Both the position numbers and the translations under genes were made by a program. A DNA stretch of 64,000 nucleotides from Ruminococcus sp. (lineage in GTDB: Bacteria > Bacillota > Clostridia > Oscillospirales > Ruminococcaceae): positions 1-64,000 of the forward strand of contig SVNX01000011.1 of assembly GCA_015066665.1 (NCBI GenBank), given 5' to 3'. Below the pieces are notes generated by a model. It saw only the letters and a list, made by a program, of their open reading frames with translations, had not been told where the DNA came from and did not search any database. Shown here piece after piece: positions 33,955-41,542 of the stretch. How positions within the stretch are numbered: position 1 is the stretch's first letter; every line of letters begins with the position of its first letter.

Positions 33955-34710
33955 ATGGGCATTTTTGAAAGAATCGGCGATATTTTTAAGGCAAACGTCA
34001 ATGATCTGATCGACCGTGCGGAAGATCCGGAGAAGATGGTCAAGCAGATCATCATCGATATGCAGAAGGAACTCAATAAGTCCACACAGGCACTCGGCCG
34101 TGCTGTTGCCAGCGAGCGTATGGCTGAAAAGCAGTACAACGACGCTGTGAAGCGTTCTGCTGACTGGGAAGCAAAGGCAAAGGCTGCACTCGCTTCCGGT
34201 AATGTGGATCTGGCCAAGCGTGCACTCGCACAGAAGGTCAAGGCCGATGAGGAAGTGACCACATATAAGGGCATGTATGACAATATTTCTGCACAGACAG
34301 AGACCATCCGCGGTCAGGTAGAGACCCTCAAGGCAAAGCTGCAGGAAGCAAAGAGCCGTCAGGCTATGCTGATTGCCCGTTCCCAGATGGCAGATACCCA
34401 GAAGGCTCTGGCACAGTCCATCGGCGGCGTAGGCACCACAAGCTCCTTCGACAAGTTCAGCCGTATGGAAGAGAAGGTTATGCGCAAGGAAGCCGAGGCA
34501 GAGGCATTTACAGAGATTGCAGGTGCGCAGGATTCGGACGATCTCGAGGCATTTGCACAGCTCGAAAAGGATACCAAGGTGGATTCCGAGCTGCAGCGTC
34601 TGATGGCTGAAATGGGTCAGACAGCACCCGCTGAGGGTGAGCTTTCCCTTGAAGAGCAGATTGCTGCTGCAGAAGCTGCTGCGGCGGCTGCTGTTGCTGA
34701 GGGCGTGTAA
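33955..34710 (+). CDS. pspA: PspA/IM30-family membrane-stress protein
   Basis: This 251-residue protein is almost wholly coiled-coil. The N-terminus GIFERIGDIFKANVNDLIDRAEDPEKMVKQIIIDMQ matches PspA/IM30/LiaH, which bind damaged membranes and form ESCRT-III-like polymers. The C-terminal tail is Ala/Glu-rich. The start at 33955 follows GGAGG at 8 bases. No PspBC or LiaFSR genes lie nearby. Confidence 0.92.
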   Translation: MGIFERIGDIFKANVNDLIDRAEDPEKMVKQIIIDMQKELNKSTQALGRAVASERMAEKQYNDAVKRSADWEAKAKAALASGNVDLAKRALAQKVKADEEVTTYKGMYDNISAQTETIRGQVETLKAKLQEAKSRQAMLIARSQMADTQKALAQSIGGVGTTSSFDKFSRMEEKVMRKEAEAEAFTEIAGAQDSDDLEAFAQLEKDTKVDSELQRLMAEMGQTAPAEGELSLEEQIAAAEAAAAAAVAEGV

Positions 34711-34740
34711 GAAGCATTTGATTATTATGTGAAATACCCA

Positions 34741-34773
34741 AAGGGGTTTCTTCGGATGTCCGGAGAAACCCCT
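34741..34773 (+). other. Strong hairpin without T-run between pspA and azlC
   Basis: GGGGTTTC and GAGAAACCCC pair with an internal TCGGATGTCCGG loop. The following GTGTTTC is a poor terminator tail. It may be a weak terminator or a leader structure of azlC. Confidence 0.5.
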
Positions 34774-34810
34774 GTGTTTCGCTATAGAAAAGAGAAAGGT
34801 TGTAGCGATT

Positions 34811-35512
34811 ATGCAGGCATTCATCCGGGGCATGCGGCATGGCATCCCCATTGCACTTGGCTATCTCTCCGTATCGTTCGGCTTCGGCATTCTGGCCGTA
34901 CGGCTTGGCTTCGATGTATGGACGGCAACAGCCATTTCCATGACGAATCTCACTTCCGCCGGACAGGCTGCCGGTCTGACCATCATGTCCGAGGGCGGCT
35001 CTTATCTTGAGATGGCACTCACCCAGCTGCTCATTAACCTCCGTTATGCCCTCATGGGCATCTCTCTGTCCCAGAAGCTCGATAACAGCTTCACCACGCC
35101 CCGCCGCTGTATTGCGGCGTTCGGCATTACGGACGAAATCTTTGCGGTTTCCTCCGCACAGGTCGGCCGCATCTCAGCAAAATACATGTACGGCATGATC
35201 CTCATAGCCTTCCTCGGCTGGAGCCTGGGCACATTTCTGGGCGGATTTGCCGGTGAGCTGCTGCCGGAGCCGGTGACCAGTGCCATGGGTCTGGCACTCT
35301 ATGGCATGTTCCTTGCCATCATCGTACCGCCCGCCCGTAAGAGCCGCGGCGTGCTGCTCGTTGTCATCACAGCGGCCGTCTGCAGTGTGATCTGCCGGTA
35401 TCTGCTGCCGTTCATCAGCAGCGGCTTTGCTGTGATTCTCTGTGCCGTGGCAGCTGCTGCCGTGGGTGCGGTGTGCTTTCCGGTCAAGGAAGAAACGGAG
35501 GCGGAAGCATGA
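34811..35512 (+). CDS. azlC: Branched-chain amino acid exporter, large subunit AzlC
   Basis: A 233-residue integral membrane protein with the AzlC signature FIRGMRHGIPIALGYLSVSFGFGI, TSAGQAAGL and LRYALMGISLSQKL. With AzlD it forms a two-part exporter of branched-chain amino acids or analogues. Its stop overlaps the azlD start. Confidence 0.93.
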   Translation: MQAFIRGMRHGIPIALGYLSVSFGFGILAVRLGFDVWTATAISMTNLTSAGQAAGLTIMSEGGSYLEMALTQLLINLRYALMGISLSQKLDNSFTTPRRCIAAFGITDEIFAVSSAQVGRISAKYMYGMILIAFLGWSLGTFLGGFAGELLPEPVTSAMGLALYGMFLAIIVPPARKSRGVLLVVITAAVCSVICRYLLPFISSGFAVILCAVAAAAVGAVCFPVKEETEAEA

Positions 35513-35820
35513 GTATTGTGATTTATATTGCCGTGATGGCAGGCGTGACCTATCTGATCCGGATGATCCCGTTTGTAGCGTTCCGCAAGGAGATCACCTC
35601 GCCCTTTTTCAAGAGCTTTCTGTATTATGTCCCCTATGCTGTGCTCAGCGCCATGACGATTCCCGCTATCTTCTATGCGACGGGTGATTATGTGACGGCC
35701 GCAGTCGGAACGGCCGTGGCATTGGTGCTGGCGTATTTCCGTGTGCCGCTGATCGGTGTGGCACTGGCCGCAGCGGGTGCAGCGCTGGTGACGGATCTGC
35801 TAATGGGGTATCTGGGGTAA
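35509..35820 (+). CDS. azlD: Branched-chain amino acid transport protein AzlD
   Basis: A 103-residue membrane protein with about four hydrophobic helices and the segment TYLIRMIPFVAFRKEITSPFFKSFLYYVPYAVLSAMTIPAI, typical of AzlD. The ATG overlaps the azlC stop (ATGA) and GGAGG lies 7 bases upstream. Confidence 0.92.
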   Translation: MSIVIYIAVMAGVTYLIRMIPFVAFRKEITSPFFKSFLYYVPYAVLSAMTIPAIFYATGDYVTAAVGTAVALVLAYFRVPLIGVALAAAGAALVTDLLMGYLG

Positions 35821-35900
35821 AAACGGACTGAAACCAATGCGTTTTATCTGCGCTATCCGGTTTCGGTGCTTGTGTGAGAGCACAGGAACAGAGAAACGCC

Positions 35901-35929
35901 TTGACACCCGTCCCATCTTCTATTATAAT
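35901..35929 (+). promoter_or_regulatory. Consensus promoter of the acyltransferase-like gene
   Basis: TTGACA (35901-35906), 17 bases, TATAAT (35924-35929). Confidence 0.85.
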
Positions 35930-35960
35930 AAGTATAACACACAGGAAAGGAGCCATGCAT

Positions 35961-36713
35961 ATGGATCTCGTCAAAAAGCCCCGCACCCGCTGTGCGCTGC
36001 TCGATACCCTCCGCGGACTGACTGTCCTGAGCATGGTGCTCTACCATGCGGCATGGGATCTGGTCTACATGTTCGGTGTGGATTGGGACTGGTATTATGG
36101 AAAGGGCGCCTATTTCTGGCAGCAGAGCATTTGCTGTACATTCATCCTGCTGTCGGGCTTCTGTGCGGGCATGAGCAAAAAGCCTCTCAAGCGGGGTCTG
36201 ATGGTCTCGGGACTGGGGCTGATTGTGACGCTTGTGACGGTGCTGTTCATGCCGGAAAACCGTGTGGTCTTCGGCGTGCTGACGCTCATTGGTGCATGCA
36301 TGCTGCTGATGATTCCTCTGAAGCCTTTGCTCAAACGAGTGAATGTCTGGGCGGGACTTGCGGGAAGTCTGGGCCTGTTTTTGTTCACCCGCCACATCAA
36401 TCAGGGGTATCTTGGCCTTGGCGAATGGGAGTTGATTCAGCTGCCGGACTTTCTCTACCAAAACTATGTCACCACGTTCTTCGGCTTCATGCATAAGGGC
36501 TTCTACTCCACGGATTATTTTTCGCTGTTCCCCTGGGTGTTCCTGTTTCTGGCAGGCTTCTTCCTGCATAAGGCACTCGGGAAATTTCTTCCCAAGGCGA
36601 CCTGGAAGGGCATCCGCCTGTTCAATTTCATCGGCAGACATGCGCTGGAGATCTATGCAGTACACCAGCCGCTGATTTATGCGGGATGTCTGGTGTGGGA
36701 TATGTTACGATAA
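35961..36713 (+). CDS. DUF1624/heparan-alpha-glucosaminide N-acetyltransferase-like membrane protein
   Basis: The 250-residue protein has about seven membrane segments. The N-terminal RCALLDTLRGLTVLSMVLYHAAWDLVY carries the conserved DxxRG and YH..WD residues of the DUF1624 acetyltransferase-like family, and HALEIYAVHQPLIYA lies near the C-terminus. It probably acetylates a surface glycan or lipid. The start at 35961 is preferred over 35955 because AAGGAG is then 8 bases away. Confidence 0.85.
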   Translation: MDLVKKPRTRCALLDTLRGLTVLSMVLYHAAWDLVYMFGVDWDWYYGKGAYFWQQSICCTFILLSGFCAGMSKKPLKRGLMVSGLGLIVTLVTVLFMPENRVVFGVLTLIGACMLLMIPLKPLLKRVNVWAGLAGSLGLFLFTRHINQGYLGLGEWELIQLPDFLYQNYVTTFFGFMHKGFYSTDYFSLFPWVFLFLAGFFLHKALGKFLPKATWKGIRLFNFIGRHALEIYAVHQPLIYAGCLVWDMLR

Positions 36714-36717
36714 TTAT

Positions 36718-36748
36718 AAAGGCACACGCTTTGCAGCGTGTGCCTTTT
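36718..36748 (+). terminator. Bidirectional terminator
   Basis: GGCACACGC-TTTGCA-GCGTGTGCC with TTTT on the plus strand and A-rich sequence on the other side; shared by convergent genes. Confidence 0.88.
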
Positions 36749-36750
36749 GT

Positions 36751-37239
36751 TTATACCATCGTTTCTGCCTTTTGAATCAGCTTCTGTATGATACTCCCCT
36801 CCCGGACCGTCCGCACAGCTTCGTCAAGGGGAAACCATTTCGCCTCGGCAACCTCATCGGACAGACAGAAATCCGTCTTTTTGACCCGTGCCAGAAAGCC
36901 CAGCATGAGCATATCTTTGCCATCGTACCAGTGGCTTTCCAGAAATGTGACCGATTCCGGTACAAGCCCGATCTCTTCGATGACTTCACGTTTTGCCGCT
37001 TCTTCGGCAGTTTCACCGCATTTCATATAGCCCGCCACACCCACAAATCTTGGTGTGCCGTAGCTTTGCCGGATGAGTGCTATTTCGTGCAGTTCATTCA
37101 TCACAACGCTCAGTACACAGGTCGAAAACATCGGAAATAAAGGGATATTGCAGGTTTCGCAGTAGGGGATCATCCCCTCGTCCCCGATTTCTTTCAGGAT
37201 TGTTTTTGTGCCGCAATGCGGGCAGTAGGTGAATTTCAT
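36751..37239 (-). CDS. NUDIX hydrolase with zinc ribbon (NADH pyrophosphatase-like)
   Basis: The 162-residue protein has an N-terminal zinc ribbon (CPHCG...CETC) followed by a NUDIX domain with GYMKCGETAEEAAKREVIEEIG matching the NUDIX box. This arrangement resembles NudC-type NADH/NAD-cap hydrolases but is shorter and lacks the full NudC C-terminal motif, so the substrate is open. It is convergent with the acyltransferase-like gene. Confidence 0.85.
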   Translation of the reverse strand: MKFTYCPHCGTKTILKEIGDEGMIPYCETCNIPLFPMFSTCVLSVVMNELHEIALIRQSYGTPRFVGVAGYMKCGETAEEAAKREVIEEIGLVPESVTFLESHWYDGKDMLMLGFLARVKKTDFCLSDEVAEAKWFPLDEAVRTVREGSIIQKLIQKAETMV

Positions 37240-37289
37240 GTGAACCTCCTGTTGATGCCAAATTCTAATAAAAACAGCATGACCAGATG

Positions 37290-38120
37290 CTATTGTTCGA
37301 TACCATTCACAAACGCAAGGATTTCCCTGCTCATTTCCTCACTTTTGAAATGATGAAGATAATGCCCGCAGTCATAGCGAATGAGCTTTGCATTCATGTC
37401 GGACGCAAAATTCTGCTGATGCTCCAGCCAGCCCGCTGAAGTCTGCTTGCCATTTGAGGAAAACAACAAGGTCGGACATTGGATTTTTCCATCCCTGCAG
37501 ATGGTTTCCACGTTGCTGAAAATGGCATAGCCCTCGTTGAGGATGCAGCGGTTAAACGCATTTCGATTTCGTAAAAGCTTGTGCTGCGCAATTTCTTCTT
37601 TCGTCAGGGAACGGTGGTTCAATTGAGAAAGGATGCTTGCAAACTTGAATTTCCCTGCCCGTTTTATGATCCGCATTCTCCTTTCCAGCTCTTGTTCCGT
37701 CCAGCTCTGGTAGATGCTGGGCATTGCCATATCCAGCCCGATGATGGCAGCGACCTCCTCCGGATAGGTTTGCTTCCAGCGAATTGCTTCTAATCCTGAC
37801 ATGGAATGCGGTGCTAAAAGATACGGTCCGGTTTCGCCGACGGTCGTCAACGCCTGCCTTTGCATACCAACAAGGGAATCAATATCACAGGGGGATTCAT
37901 AAATATCCGAATACCCATAGCCGAATTTCTCAATGACGATGATTCTGAAATATGCCGCCAGTTTCTCATAGAGCACTTTAAAATCATAGACGGGTGCGAT
38001 CGTACCTGAACCGGACATCAGAACGAGTTTGGGGTGTTCCTTGTTTCCCTGTGTGTAGACATGCATGTGATGTCCGCTGATTGTTACCAGTTTTCCGTTG
38101 CATTGCAGCGTTGATTTCAT
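37290..38120 (-). CDS. Alpha/beta hydrolase
   Basis: A 276-residue protein with an alpha/beta hydrolase fold: LVLMSGSGTIAP oxyanion region, IVIEKFGYGYSD, the nucleophile elbow APHSMSGLEAIRW (Ser at the HSMSG turn) and YDCGHYLHHFK (His). The strand-nucleophile motif is HSxSG instead of GxSxG. No signal peptide. AGGAGG precedes the ATG. The substrate is unknown. Confidence 0.87.
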   Translation of the reverse strand: MKSTLQCNGKLVTISGHHMHVYTQGNKEHPKLVLMSGSGTIAPVYDFKVLYEKLAAYFRIIVIEKFGYGYSDIYESPCDIDSLVGMQRQALTTVGETGPYLLAPHSMSGLEAIRWKQTYPEEVAAIIGLDMAMPSIYQSWTEQELERRMRIIKRAGKFKFASILSQLNHRSLTKEEIAQHKLLRNRNAFNRCILNEGYAIFSNVETICRDGKIQCPTLLFSSNGKQTSAGWLEHQQNFASDMNAKLIRYDCGHYLHHFKSEEMSREILAFVNGIEQ

Positions 38121-38129
38121 GGCGCCCTC

Positions 38130-38399
38130 CTAAAAATCAAATAAATCCTCATCCTCTGTCAGATGCAGCATTTCTTTCAGATCAGCAAAACACTTGTCAC
38201 AGACGCAGGTTTCCCCATCCGCTGTCACAAGCCAGATCGGATGATAATGCAGCTTCTGCTTCGGCAGGGACTCCCAGCAGAAATGGCAGTGCTTCAGATG
38301 GGAGAAATGTTCCAGCATTTCATTGGCTGTCATTGCGGCAAGGGGCTGATTCCGCAGAAATTCTGTGTCATTCAGTAAACGCCAGTCATCCGGTTTCAT
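38130..38399 (-). CDS. Small protein with Cys-pair zinc motif
   Basis: The 89-residue protein has HCHFCW and CVCDKCF pairs, consistent with one zinc site. AGGAGG is placed 7 bases before the ATG at 38399. Family not recognised. It lies between the deaminase-like and hydrolase genes on the same strand and is probably co-transcribed with them. Confidence 0.65.
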   Translation of the reverse strand: MKPDDWRLLNDTEFLRNQPLAAMTANEMLEHFSHLKHCHFCWESLPKQKLHYHPIWLVTADGETCVCDKCFADLKEMLHLTEDEDLFDF

Positions 38400-38452
38400 G
38401 GATTTTCCTCCTGTAATTTGTGCATCATCCGCTTTGTGATGGAAAAACGGGT

Positions 38453-38848
38453 TTACGGAATCCACCATTCCGGTGTGATCTCACCGAGTCTGATGGTGCG
38501 GCCTGCGGCATAATCAAGCATAATTTCGATATCGTAATAATTCCCTGCCATAATCTGCACCATCAGTTCACGGCAGGCACCGCAAGGTGCTCCGTTTGAA
38601 CCGTCCGGCAGAATGCAAAGAACTTTGTCAATCTCATATTCACCGTTTGTAATCATATTAAAAATGGCATTTCTCTCTGCACAAATACCCAGCGTTGAGC
38701 AGGTGTCAATGCATATGCCTGTGTATATTTTCCCAGATTTTGACAGAACAGCGGCGGCCACTTCTCCGCAAGTCACATATTCGGAGATTCTGCGCTCGTG
38801 CAGAACAGCCCTTGCTGCCTCATACATTTCAGTCCAGATCTTTTCCAT
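38453..38848 (-). CDS. Cytidine deaminase-like protein
   Basis: This 131-residue protein has the zinc-dependent deaminase motifs CAERNAIF (Cys, catalytic Glu) and PCGACRELM (second and third zinc ligands). Length and motifs fit cytidine deaminase; the shorter blasticidin-S deaminase-like group is an alternative. GAGGTGAT precedes the start. It begins 26 bases after the radA stop. Confidence 0.85.
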   Translation of the reverse strand: MEKIWTEMYEAARAVLHERRISEYVTCGEVAAAVLSKSGKIYTGICIDTCSTLGICAERNAIFNMITNGEYEIDKVLCILPDGSNGAPCGACRELMVQIMAGNYYDIEIMLDYAAGRTIRLGEITPEWWIP

Positions 38849-38873
38849 ATAGAATCACCTCAACAATTCTGAT

Positions 38874-40265
38874 TTATGCGCCAGCCGCCTCTTCCTCCTG
38901 CAATTTTCCAAGTGCAGAAAACGCCTGCCGCAGATTGCTCACGCCGAAGATCCGCAGCGTCTTGGAACTTTTCGGCAGTGCTGCGAGTGCCTGCTTCGGG
39001 ACGATGCAGTATTCAAAGCCCATCCGCTTTGCCTCCTGCACACGGCGTACAATATGTGACACGTTGCGGATCTCTCCGCCCAGTCCCACTTCACCGATCG
39101 CAATCAGCTTGTCCGGCAGTGCCCTGTCCGTCAGTCCCGAATAGAGTGCCAGTGCCACCGGCAGATCGCCCGCAGGCTCATCCAGTTTGAAGCCGCCGAC
39201 AATGTTCAGATACACGTCCAGCGTGCCGTAAACCAGCCCGAAACGCTTCTCCAGTACCGCCAGCAGAATCGACATGCGGTTGTAGTCAAAGCCCGTCGCT
39301 GTGCGCTTGGGTGCGGCAAAGGCACTTTTCGAAACAAGGGTCTGTACTTCCGCCAGAATCGGGCGGGAGCCCTCCATCACGCATGCAATGCATGTTCCCG
39401 ATACGCCTAGCGGTCTGCCCGCCAGCAGCATCCTGGAGGGGTTCTCGACCTCCTGCAGACCCTTTTCCTGCATGTCAAACACGCCGATCTCATTCGTCGA
39501 GCCGAATCGGTTCTTCACCGCACGCAGAATGCGGTAGCTCATGTGCCGCTCACCCTCGAAGAACAGCACCGTATCCACAATATGTTCCATGACCTTCGGG
39601 CCGGCAATCGCACCGTCCTTGTTGACATGCCCGACGATGAACACCGGAATTTCCAGACGCTTTGCCGTGTGCATGAACAGATTCGTGCATTCACGCACCT
39701 GTGTAAGACTGCCCGGACTGGAGGAAAGCTGCTGGATCTGCATCGTCTGAATCGAGTCAATGATGACGATGTCCGGCTTCGACGAAGCAATGGTATCGCA
39801 GACCGCCTGTGCATCGTTTTCTGTCAGAACAAAGAGTCTGTCCGAATCCACCCCGAGACGTTCGGCACGGAGCTTCAGCTGCCGTGCGGATTCCTCACCG
39901 GAGATGTAGAGTACGCTGTGGCTCTGCCCGAGATACTGGCAGATCTGCAGAAGCAGTGTGCTTTTGCCGATACCCGGCTCACCGCCGAGCAGAACGATCG
40001 AACCCTTCACAAGACCGCCGCCGAGTACTCTGTCAAGCTCCCCGCAGCCGGTGTGGTAGCGCACTTCGTTGTCTGTGTCGATCTCGCCGATTTTCTTCAC
40101 ACGTTCGGACAGATCCGCTGTGCGTCTTGTGCCGCCGCCCGGTACCAGCGGCACGACTTCCTCAAGCGTGTTCCAGGTGCCGCAGCCCTGACAGCGGCCG
40201 TTCCACTTGGGACTCTCGTAGCCGCACTCGCTGCATACATATATAATACGGTCTTTTTTTGCCAT
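38874..40265 (-). CDS. radA: DNA repair protein RadA
   Basis: RadA (463 residues, near usual length) is a RecA-like helicase aiding branch migration in recombination. A zinc finger CSECG...CQGCG is at the N-terminus, followed by Walker A GGEPGIGKSTLLLQ, the RadA-specific KNRFG motif and a C-terminal Lon-like domain. The start at 40265 (MAKKDRIIYVC) fits the family; a longer frame upstream is ignored. Confidence 0.96.
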   Translation of the reverse strand: MAKKDRIIYVCSECGYESPKWNGRCQGCGTWNTLEEVVPLVPGGGTRRTADLSERVKKIGEIDTDNEVRYHTGCGELDRVLGGGLVKGSIVLLGGEPGIGKSTLLLQICQYLGQSHSVLYISGEESARQLKLRAERLGVDSDRLFVLTENDAQAVCDTIASSKPDIVIIDSIQTMQIQQLSSSPGSLTQVRECTNLFMHTAKRLEIPVFIVGHVNKDGAIAGPKVMEHIVDTVLFFEGERHMSYRILRAVKNRFGSTNEIGVFDMQEKGLQEVENPSRMLLAGRPLGVSGTCIACVMEGSRPILAEVQTLVSKSAFAAPKRTATGFDYNRMSILLAVLEKRFGLVYGTLDVYLNIVGGFKLDEPAGDLPVALALYSGLTDRALPDKLIAIGEVGLGGEIRNVSHIVRRVQEAKRMGFEYCIVPKQALAALPKSSKTLRIFGVSNLRQAFSALGKLQEEEAAGA

Positions 40266-40317
40266 ATTGCACCAGCCTTCCCAAAGATCTCCATGCCCTG
40301 CATGGAATGCTGTACCT

Positions 40318-40346
40318 ATTATAGCATAGTCATGGGGGAAATGCAA
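40318..40346 (-). promoter_or_regulatory. Promoter of radA and following genes
   Basis: Minus strand TTGCAT (40346-40341), 17 bases, TATAAT (40323-40318). Confidence 0.7.
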
Positions 40347-40580
40347 GTGCGTGACCGCTTGTGCATCCCGTCCTCCTCAGAGGCAGGATCAATCACCCCA
40401 ATTGCCCTGTTCACACTCTGTTCTTACTCTGAAAAAATATTATTCATTGGTAAAATCAGTCACCTGCTATAGAAATTCCAGATTTTACATAATGTATATA
40501 GGGATTCGGCATAGTGCACAAAATACAGATATTTGTTATGTAAAAATGATAGAATCCGCATAATGGAAGGACTTTCCGAC

Positions 40581-40609
40581 TTGACATGGTGTATAAAATT
40601 GGGTATAAT
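40581..40609 (+). promoter_or_regulatory. Consensus promoter of the pilus operon
   Basis: TTGACA (40581-40586), 17 bases, TATAAT (40604-40609). It precedes the coiled-coil protein and is the only strong promoter seen before the signal peptidase and adhesin genes. Confidence 0.85.
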
Positions 40610-40675
40610 AAATTATATGATAGAGAGGACTGTACGCCCTCGGAAATGAATTTTAGCAAGCAATGGAGAAACGAT

Positions 40676-40903
40676 ATGACCGATAAGGAAGTACGAAAAC
40701 TGAAAAGAGCAGAGCTGCTTGAAATCCTGTTTTATATGCAGAAGGAGATGGAAACACTCCGGACGGATAACGAGAACCTCAGACGGCAGCTGGAAAGCGT
40801 ATCTTCAGCAAAGGGCATGTCGGATGAAGACATTGCACGTCTGGCGCAGGCTCTGAAAACTGCAATGGACGGTACGGCACCGGAAGAAAAGGCGGGCGAG
40901 TGA
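40676..40903 (+). CDS. Small coiled-coil protein at head of pilus operon
   Basis: The 75-residue protein begins MTDKEVRKLKRAELLEILFY, then a heptad-like stretch (MQKEMETLRTDNENLRRQLESV) and a C-terminal helix. The start at 40676 has GGAG upstream. Similar short proteins precede signal peptidase genes in related Clostridia, but the function is unknown. Its stop lies 2 bases before the lepB ATG. Confidence 0.7.
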   Translation: MTDKEVRKLKRAELLEILFYMQKEMETLRTDNENLRRQLESVSSAKGMSDEDIARLAQALKTAMDGTAPEEKAGE

Positions 40904-40905
40904 CC

Positions 40906-41484
40906 ATGGAAGAAATCAAAAGGGATCTTCCCACGGCGCAGCAGCTTGACAATGAAGTCAAGCGCATCCGGTACAGAAAGCGGTTCATCCGCACGATGAT
41001 GGACACAGTCAATTCGCTTCTGGTTGTGGCGGCGATTGCGGTTCTGGTTTCCATGCTGTTTTTGCCGGTGCTCCGAGTCACGGGTACCAGCATGACACCC
41101 ACCATGGAAAACGATGAGCTGGTAATCTGCAACAAGACCGGCAAATTTGAAAGCGGCGACATTGTGGCCTTTCATTTCAACAACAAGATCCTGCTGAAGC
41201 GTGTGATCGGGACATCCGGTGACTGGATCGACATCAAGGAGGATGGCACGGTATATGTCAATGGCGAGGAGCTGTACGAGCCTTACGTGGACGAGAAGGC
41301 CTACGGCGAATGCGACCTTGAATTTCCGTATCAGGTGCCTGATAATCGAATCTTCGTCATGGGTGACCATCGTAGCACATCAGTGGACAGCCGAAGTACC
41401 ACAGTCGGATGCATCGCAGATGAATACGTCATCGGCAAGGTGATGCTGCGGCTCTGGCCTTGGGAGAAGATCGGAACGATTTAA
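40906..41484 (+). CDS. lepB: Type I signal peptidase, pilus-locus associated
   Basis: A 192-residue S26A peptidase: a single membrane segment (about residues 36-56), catalytic Ser in VTGTSMTPTM, catalytic Lys in ILLKRVIG and the family box MGDHRSTSVDSR. It removes signal peptides. Its position directly before the pilins resembles SipA-type peptidases in streptococcal FCT pilus loci that are needed for pilus assembly. A GTG at 40900, overlapping the previous stop, is an alternative start. Confidence 0.92.
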   Translation: MEEIKRDLPTAQQLDNEVKRIRYRKRFIRTMMDTVNSLLVVAAIAVLVSMLFLPVLRVTGTSMTPTMENDELVICNKTGKFESGDIVAFHFNNKILLKRVIGTSGDWIDIKEDGTVYVNGEELYEPYVDEKAYGECDLEFPYQVPDNRIFVMGDHRSTSVDSRSTTVGCIADEYVIGKVMLRLWPWEKIGTI

Positions 41485-41542
41485 GACCTGACAGAACAGA
41501 AATGACCCGGGATTAAATATATCAGAAAAGGAGGGGATATCC

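Larger units (their letters stand above)
40266..40675. other. Intergenic region between radA and the pilus locus
   Basis: Contains the radA promoter (40318-40346) and the pilus promoter (40581-40609). The AT-rich 200 bases between show no gene or recognised motif. Confidence 0.6.
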